A DNA stretch of 64,000 nt from Thalassobacillus sp043497085. Its GTDB lineage: Bacteria; Bacillota; Bacilli; Bacillales; Halobacillaceae. Shown in pieces: positions 58,470 through 64,000 of the stretch (position 1 is its first letter; each line of letters starts with the position of its first letter). The notes under the pieces were generated by a model. It had not been told where the DNA came from and searched no databases. It saw nothing but the letters and a program-made list of their open reading frames with translations. The stretch is taken from assembly GCA_043497085.1 (NCBI GenBank), contig JBIEKI010000003.1, one strand, 5' to 3'. Position numbers and translations under genes: made by a program.

Positions 58470-61400
58470 TTAATTAAGCTCTTTTATTTTCTTTAACGCT
58501 TCAATAATCTGCTTGGAGGCTACTTTTTCGGCATTCTTCTTACCTGCATCTGCCAACATCTTCTCCAAACTACGCTCGATCTGTTCACCAGCTGTTTCGA
58601 TTGCTCGTGCTTTGCCGGTTTGTTTTTCATCAATGTCCTCATTCAACGCAACATCCAACACAATCTCCTTGATTTCTGCCGGAGTCAGTTCGCCTGCTGC
58701 AGCCAGCTCCATGAATGTTTCGGCAGCTTCTTCACCCGAAACTTCACCAGCGAGGAAATCTTCGGTATTGAATTGAACCAGTTCTTCAGGTGTCGGGGCT
58801 TCATCTGCTTTACGGTTTTCCATCTTGATAACGACGGTTGTTAGCGGATCGATAGTCAGTGTACCTTCAGTCATTTCAAAACCGGACCGTTCGTCCACTG
58901 AATCAGCACCTGCTTCGTCACTGTCAACCAGTACATCACCGCCTCGGAAGTTGTAATCGCCTAGCGTCAGGCTGCGTGCTTGATCATCGGCATTGACGAA
59001 TACATAATAGTTGCCTGTCTCGTCAGTGGATACAGCTTCATAGCCGATAAACAAGTCATTGTCTTGCATTTCAGGGAATTCCAGTATAGAAACATTTTCA
59101 TTGACCAGCGATTGTTCTCCCAACCGGAATGCGTTGGTAGATTTACGAAGCTCAATCATGCCTTCTGTAAACTCTCTTGTCGTAGTGTTCACTTCATACT
59201 TTTCTTCGTTGGTTGCTTTTTCCCAATCGAACATGTTGATGGCGTCAGAAGAGTCATAAGAATCGTGGATGAAGTAGCCGAATGGATCGCCACTGTCATC
59301 GGTCAATTCATGATACTTCTGTTCCGGTACGCCGTCACCGAGCCATTGCTTAGTACGACCGTATTCCTGCCCGGAATGGATGAAAGCTGTACCCTGGGAT
59401 GTCAAAATCATCGAATTCCCTAGACGAATCCGTTTATGAATTTCTAGATCGTTTTCAGGAATAGCCGGGTCCTTTTTAATCGACTGGGCAATGACATCAT
59501 ATAGCGGCAGGTTATCGTGTGCCGCAATATATTGGACCATATCGCCTGGATCGTCTTCCGCCGTATTGGATGGCTGTCCTTTGATGTTATTGAAAATGAC
59601 ATCAAGGTCACGTGCTCCTCCAGTCAGAAAGCGCGGCTCCCCTTCGGAACCGAATCCGGACTTCAATTCGTTTCGAATTTCATCAGAGAATACGCCGACA
59701 TCGTCGGTTTTATCCATCCAGTCCTGGTCGGCGCCCATGCCTTCCAAAGATGGATCTGCGAGATGGCCGGCAAACGTTCTCCACCCTTCCCCGATGAACA
59801 ACGCATCAGGGTTGATCGCTTCTGCAGCATCATAGGCATTTTGGACAGCTGGATAAGTGGCATCCCCCATCATGTCAAAACGCATTCCGTCAATTTTATA
59901 CTCATCGAACCAGTATTCTACGGAATCGACCATCAGCTTTTCAGCCATATAATGGTTAGTCGCCAGGTTGTTGCCGAAGCCGCCAAGGAAGTTCCCCTGG
60001 TCGTCCTGGAATGCATAGTAGTCAGGCACGATGTCATTCAAGGTGCTTGTCTTGGCCATATGGGTATAGACGACATCAAACACAACACCCATCCCGGCAT
60101 CATGAATCGCATCGATCAATTGCTTCAATTCTTTCACACGCAGTTCTGGATCTTTCGGATTTTCGGAATATGCGCCATCTGGCGAGAAGTAGCTATGCGG
60201 GTCATAACCCCAGTTATACGAATTGCCAGCTGCTGAATATTCCAGTTCACGTTCACCCATGTCCGTTTCATCGCCGTAGTACCATGCCATCACCGGAAGC
60301 AACTGCACATGGGTTACTCCCAGCGATTGAATGTAATCAAGTTTATCAATGAACGCGGTATAAGATCCCCATCTGGAATCCAGGTCATCTGCGATCGATG
60401 GATCGGACGTAAAGTCGCGGATATGGGTTTCGTAAATCACCGCATCCTCACGCTTTTCATAACCATCGATATCTGCATGACCAAAGCCTTCCGGGTCTGT
60501 ATCGCTCAAATCGACGATTGCCGCTTTACCAACATCATCGCCATCCGGACCAGGTTCGCCTGTCGTGTCGACAGTAAATGCGGCCATGGACTTTGCGTAT
60601 GGATCCAATACTTTTTTCGTGACACTGTCATTGACCACTTCGTACTGGTAGTAGTAACCTTCGAGATCCGCTACACTCAGTCCACTGGCAGCGACATCTT
60701 TAGCCCAGACACCCCGCTCTCCTTTTGTGAGCTCAACACTACCGATCTGTGTAGCAGCATCATCTTTATCAAAAAAGTTCGCCACGACCTTGCTTGCTTT
60801 TGGTGCCCATAATTTCAATGCAGCATCGCCATTCTGATAGGTAGCACCTAGGTCGTCGCCTTCATAAGCATACAGGTCATCAATCATTCTCCAGCTAGTG
60901 TCTGCGGAAACGGTTCTCTCTCCGTATTCTACTGTCAGCGGAAGTTTTTCCAAATCAAAGGAAGCTTTCACTTCCACTGTCTTGTCACCGATGATTTCCA
61001 TACTGTCTATCGCTACATCATTACCATCTGCATCTTTGATCGCCAGTTTAGCCATCAAATCATCAACGGTCAGGCCATCTGTCATAGTGAAGCTTAATTG
61101 AATGGTATCTTCAGCAATCACCTCTGCCGATGTGATACCCGATGCCAGTTCCCAGTATGGGGAAACATAGACATTGTCGTCACCTTGTCTCAGCCATAGC
61201 TGATTGTATCGGTCTAATAGATTAAAAGTTTTGTCACCGCCATCTTTATTGCCAGTGGTGGTATCAAGCGTGATCATACCGATTTCCTTCGCATTCTCTG
61301 TCAGCTCGATATCTACATAGGCTCCGTATCGGTCAGTACCTTCAAAAGGCGCGGCACCAGTCGGCCAATTTTCAGAAGGATTGGCTACATCGCCCCAGTT

Positions 61401-64000
61401 CCAGAGACCGAAGTTTTCATAATCATCGTTGTCACGGTCATAATGGATACGGACGGTATTTTCAGGTAAATCTACAGGCTCGTAGGTATAAACCTTATCC
61501 GACCCCTGTTTGATATAAATCTCGTTGATTTCCTGTGAAGTGATCGTAAAACCTTTGTCTCCACCGTCTTTACCAGCGTCTCCCTTGGTCACATCCATGA
61601 CCAGGAAACCGATATTTTTCGCACCGTCTGCAAGCTCCACGTCAACGTAGGCGCCATAACTGTCTGTTCCTTCAAACATGGTCGCTCCTGTCGGCCAGTT
61701 TGCAGAAGGTTCGGCCACATCATTCCATAGCCATAAGCCGTAGTTTTCATAGTTACCATCGTCACGCTTGTAATGGATGCGGATATGATCTTCAGGAACA
61801 GGCTCGACTTCCGCGTCTCCTTCCCCCTCATCTCTTTCACCTGCAACACCCGTAATGGCTCCACCTTCAGCAGTCAACAATGCAGTACCACCGTCAGCTT
61901 TGGAAGGGATAGCTAGTGTAACTTCTCCTTCTGCAGCCTCATAGACCTCTCCTGTATAGTGGTCAGTCACTGCCGTACCATCTTCCACTTCCAGGGTCAC
62001 TTCTTTGGCTTCATCAGCAACATTTAGCCCAACGTGGACTGAGTTGCTTTCATACGCACGTTTAAATAGCAAAAATTGATCGCTGTCAGAGCCGCCGACA
62101 AACGTACGGTCCCCTTTTGCAAAAACCTCGGACTGCTCGCCTCGGAAGTTCAAAATCTTAGAATAGTGTTCGAGAATATCATTGTTCTCTACTTCATTCC
62201 AGGCAAAATCATAGCGGTTATCGTATTCCGGGTAGTTGTTCGCTCCCGATTGCCCGAGCTCTTCCCCGTAATAGATGACCGGCTGGCCTTTCGCCGTAGC
62301 CTGCAGGGAGGCTGCCACTTTCAGTTTGCCTTCATCGCCACCAAGAGAGTGCAGAAAACCATCTTCATCGTGGCTGCCTAAAAATTGCCCTAATGTCGCA
62401 GTGTTATCCATTTTATCGTTACGGGCAGCCAGCTTGTCATCGGCTGCTTTCAAGCTTCCATTAACGAAATCATAGGCAATCCCTTTGAATCCGAAATCAA
62501 GAAGCGAGTCCATCATGCCGGTTTCCAGATAGCCATAGTCGTTATCGGCATTGGCTCCCCACGCTTCCCCGATTATCTTGTGTTCCGGCATTTTTTCCGT
62601 AATCGCATTCTTGAATGCCATCCATGTCGTATCCTCAACATGCTTCACGGTATCGACACGGAAGTAGTCAATCGTGTTTCCTTCATCTGTCGTAGCTGCC
62701 TCAATCCAGTTTGTCTGCCAATCGGTAATCTGCTGGCGGACAGCAGGATCTTCGGTCTTGAAGTCAGGCAATCCAGCTAATTCACCGACAACCTCATCAG
62801 TACCGACATCCGTCCCCTGACGGACAAGGTCACTGAACCTTTCACGGTCCGTATCAGTCGGATAACCTTCCGGCTGTTCCGCTTCTTGAAGATTACCATC
62901 GACTTCTTTTAAGCCATAGCCGGTGTGATTCAATACGACATCAACCATGATTTTCATATCACGGGCATGGGCTTCATCAATCAGGTTATGAAACTCCTCC
63001 ATCGTGCCAAAATGAGGATTCAATTTACCAAAGTTATTTGCCCAGTAACCATGGTACCCATAGTAAGGCTGGTCGCCTTCTTCATTGAAGCGGACATCAT
63101 ACTTGATGTTTTCGACAATCGGGCTGATCCAGATCGTGTTTACACCAAGATTATCAAGGTAATCAAGCTTTTCAGTGATTCCTTCAAAATCTCCCCCTTG
63201 ATAGGTGCCACGTTTATCCGTGTCATAACCAAGGTTGTATGGGTCATTGTTAGACTCATCACCGTCGAAGAAGCGGTCGGTCAACATAAAGTAAATGATC
63301 GACTCGTCCCAATCAAAATCAGCTTCTCCTACGGACTGTCTCGTTTTGACCTCTACTTCTGCAGTTCCTTCATGATGGTTTCCGAACGAATCGACTACAG
63401 TGAACGGAATCGTTTTAGCCCCAGCAGTCACGTCATCATCGACAGCTATGGAGACTTCCTGTAGTGATGGATCAATCGCCAGCTTTTCCGAGCCGCCTAA
63501 GGGGGAAATATCCGCATACATTTCGGCCACCTTAAGGTCGTCCGAGAGACCTTGGACATCCACGCTTAAGACAGCGTTTTCATTATAGTCAATCGCAGCA
63601 GGTTCGACTTTTCCAGAAACGCTCAGATCAGCTTTTTCGAAACTGATCGTTGAAACGCCATCTACTGTGTTGTATGGGTCTGTCACCTCGGTAGTTTCTC
63701 CATCCTTGGTTACCAGGTACGTATATTCATGTTCGCCATTCGGAATGTCATTGTACGTAAAGACAAACCGCTCATTATCCGGCTCATACGTCATTTCCTT
63801 CGTTTCACCGTTGAACTTCAACTCGACTTTATCAATCGTGTCCATAGCATCGGATGCGAACAGGTCTTTGTCCCTGTAAAAGAAAGTCGCATTTCCGTTA
63901 TCAATAACAGGAGCCGAGCCATCCGGCACAATTCTGATTTCCTCGACACCACTGGTTATGTATGCCTTGGTGAGGGTGTCGTTCTGGCTGACCTGAATGA
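58470..64000 (-). CDS. Amylopullulanase with two GH13 catalytic domains (5' end outside window)
   Basis: The frame is open to the window edge, giving at least 1843 residues; numbers here count from the GTG at 63929. Order: beta-sandwich domains (1-200), an alpha-amylase-type GH13 barrel (about 205-690; DVVLNHTGYG, DYFRVDTVKHVE with nucleophile Asp, IIGEAWGA, GSHDEDG), two pullulanase-associated PUD/CBM41 starch-binding repeats (about 710-805 and 828-920), an N-domain of pullulanases, a type I pullulanase barrel (about 1160-1600; YNWGYDPHSYFSPDGAYS, DGMRFDMMGD, FIGEGWRTF, AAHDNLPLYD), a beta domain and a helical acidic tail. Extracellular degradation of alpha-1,4 and alpha-1,6 glucans. Very acidic composition fits a salt-tolerant enzyme. 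Confidence 0.93.
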   Translation of the reverse strand, partial: IQVSQNDTLTKAYITSGVEEIRIVPDGSAPVIDNGNATFFYRDKDLFASDAMDTIDKVELKFNGETKEMTYEPDNERFVFTYNDIPNGEHEYTYLVTKDGETTEVTDPYNTVDGVSTISFEKADLSVSGKVEPAAIDYNENAVLSVDVQGLSDDLKVAEMYADISPLGGSEKLAIDPSLQEVSIAVDDDVTAGAKTIPFTVVDSFGNHHEGTAEVEVKTRQSVGEADFDWDESIIYFMLTDRFFDGDESNNDPYNLGYDTDKRGTYQGGDFEGITEKLDYLDNLGVNTIWISPIVENIKYDVRFNEEGDQPYYGYHGYWANNFGKLNPHFGTMEEFHNLIDEAHARDMKIMVDVVLNHTGYGLKEVDGNLQEAEQPEGYPTDTDRERFSDLVRQGTDVGTDEVVGELAGLPDFKTEDPAVRQQITDWQTNWIEAATTDEGNTIDYFRVDTVKHVEDTTWMAFKNAITEKMPEHKIIGEAWGANADNDYGYLETGMMDSLLDFGFKGIAYDFVNGSLKAADDKLAARNDKMDNTATLGQFLGSHDEDGFLHSLGGDEGKLKVAASLQATAKGQPVIYYGEELGQSGANNYPEYDNRYDFAWNEVENNDILEHYSKILNFRGEQSEVFAKGDRTFVGGSDSDQFLLFKRAYESNSVHVGLNVADEAKEVTLEVEDGTAVTDHYTGEVYEAAEGEVTLAIPSKADGGTALLTAEGGAITGVAGERDEGEGDAEVEPVPEDHIRIHYKRDDGNYENYGLWLWNDVAEPSANWPTGATMFEGTDSYGAYVDVELADGAKNIGFLVMDVTKGDAGKDGGDKGFTITSQEINEIYIKQGSDKVYTYEPVDLPENTVRIHYDRDNDDYENFGLWNWGDVANPSENWPTGAAPFEGTDRYGAYVDIELTENAKEIGMITLDTTTGNKDGGDKTFNLLDRYNQLWLRQGDDNVYVSPYWELASGITSAEVIAEDTIQLSFTMTDGLTVDDLMAKLAIKDADGNDVAIDSMEIIGDKTVEVKASFDLEKLPLTVEYGERTVSADTSWRMIDDLYAYEGDDLGATYQNGDAALKLWAPKASKVVANFFDKDDAATQIGSVELTKGERGVWAKDVAASGLSVADLEGYYYQYEVVNDSVTKKVLDPYAKSMAAFTVDTTGEPGPDGDDVGKAAIVDLSDTDPEGFGHADIDGYEKREDAVIYETHIRDFTSDPSIADDLDSRWGSYTAFIDKLDYIQSLGVTHVQLLPVMAWYYGDETDMGERELEYSAAGNSYNWGYDPHSYFSPDGAYSENPKDPELRVKELKQLIDAIHDAGMGVVFDVVYTHMAKTSTLNDIVPDYYAFQDDQGNFLGGFGNNLATNHYMAEKLMVDSVEYWFDEYKIDGMRFDMMGDATYPAVQNAYDAAEAINPDALFIGEGWRTFAGHLADPSLEGMGADQDWMDKTDDVGVFSDEIRNELKSGFGSEGEPRFLTGGARDLDVIFNNIKGQPSNTAEDDPGDMVQYIAAHDNLPLYDVIAQSIKKDPAIPENDLEIHKRIRLGNSMILTSQGTAFIHSGQEYGRTKQWLGDGVPEQKYHELTDDSGDPFGYFIHDSYDSSDAINMFDWEKATNEEKYEVNTTTREFTEGMIELRKSTNAFRLGEQSLVNENVSILEFPEMQDNDLFIGYEAVSTDETGNYYVFVNADDQARSLTLGDYNFRGGDVLVDSDEAGADSVDERSGFEMTEGTLTIDPLTTVVIKMENRKADEAPTPEELVQFNTEDFLAGEVSGEEAAETFMELAAAGELTPAEIKEIVLDVALNEDIDEKQTGKARAIETAGEQIERSLEKMLADAGKKNAEKVASKQIIEALKKIKELN

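Noticed and set aside
1..64000. Prophage, insertion sequence, tRNA or rRNA genes
   Set aside because: No transposase, integrase, phage structural gene, tRNA-like cloverleaf or rRNA segment was recognised on either strand.

Overview
This window looks like chromosomal DNA of a low-to-moderate GC member of the Bacillaceae, probably a moderately halophilic genus such as Halobacillus or a relative. The evidence is Bacillus-type ribosome binding sites (GGAGG), frequent TTG/GTG starts, CcpA-type cre sites, a PRD/BglG-type PTS regulator, a GlpP-type glycerol leader, and very acidic secreted enzymes. The genus is an inference. No rRNA, tRNA, insertion sequence, prophage or CRISPR array was seen.

Layout. 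0.2-4.8 kb: a sigma-54-controlled pair (CoA-acylating semialdehyde dehydrogenase and iron alcohol dehydrogenase) next to its enhancer-binding activator, with a consensus -24/-12 promoter between them. 5-11 kb: small membrane proteins, a secreted GH3 hexosaminidase with a secreted EEP-family phosphoesterase, a glycosyltransferase remnant, a secreted Ig-like protein and a frameshifted acetyltransferase. 11.5-20.7 kb: a sugar operon with ABC importer, three Gfo/Idh/MocA oxidoreductases, a TIM-barrel isomerase, a ROK kinase and a ROK repressor, which resembles an oxidative (3-keto) glycoside route. 21-25.5 kb: fructose/mannose-type PTS and its PRD regulator. 25.7-32 kb: PEP synthase, glycolate oxidase GlcDF, and purU under a tandem glycine riboswitch.

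32.7-37.3 kb: glycerol facilitator and glycerol kinase, then PTS-dependent dihydroxyacetone kinase DhaKLM. 37.6-47.6 kb: a beta-mannoside/mannooligosaccharide operon (two GH130-clan proteins, ABC importer, GH2 beta-mannosidase, medium-chain dehydrogenase) facing a LacI regulator, with four copies of a putative operator in between. 47.6-55.5 kb: housekeeping and unknown genes (APH kinase, old yellow enzyme, alpha/beta hydrolase, TSUP exporter, PanD, VanZ, YdcF). 55.7-64 kb: penicillin-acylase family enzyme and a very large amylopullulanase whose 5' end lies outside the window.

The theme is polysaccharide and polyol scavenging: secreted or imported alpha-glucans, beta-mannosides, an unknown glycoside, glycerol/dihydroxyacetone and glycolate all feed central metabolism, with PEP synthase for gluconeogenesis. 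Several putative CcpA sites suggest shared catabolite control.

The most unusual structure is a dispersed family of intergenic arrays (11.0, 50.6 and 58.3 kb) built of 20/21-bp units starting ATGCGC, all with the same polarity and a period of about 20.5 bp (two DNA helical turns). A second dispersed family is a palindrome with a GGGACATCCA arm that forms terminators. Two microproteins of 22 and 35 residues with good ribosome binding sites are also present.
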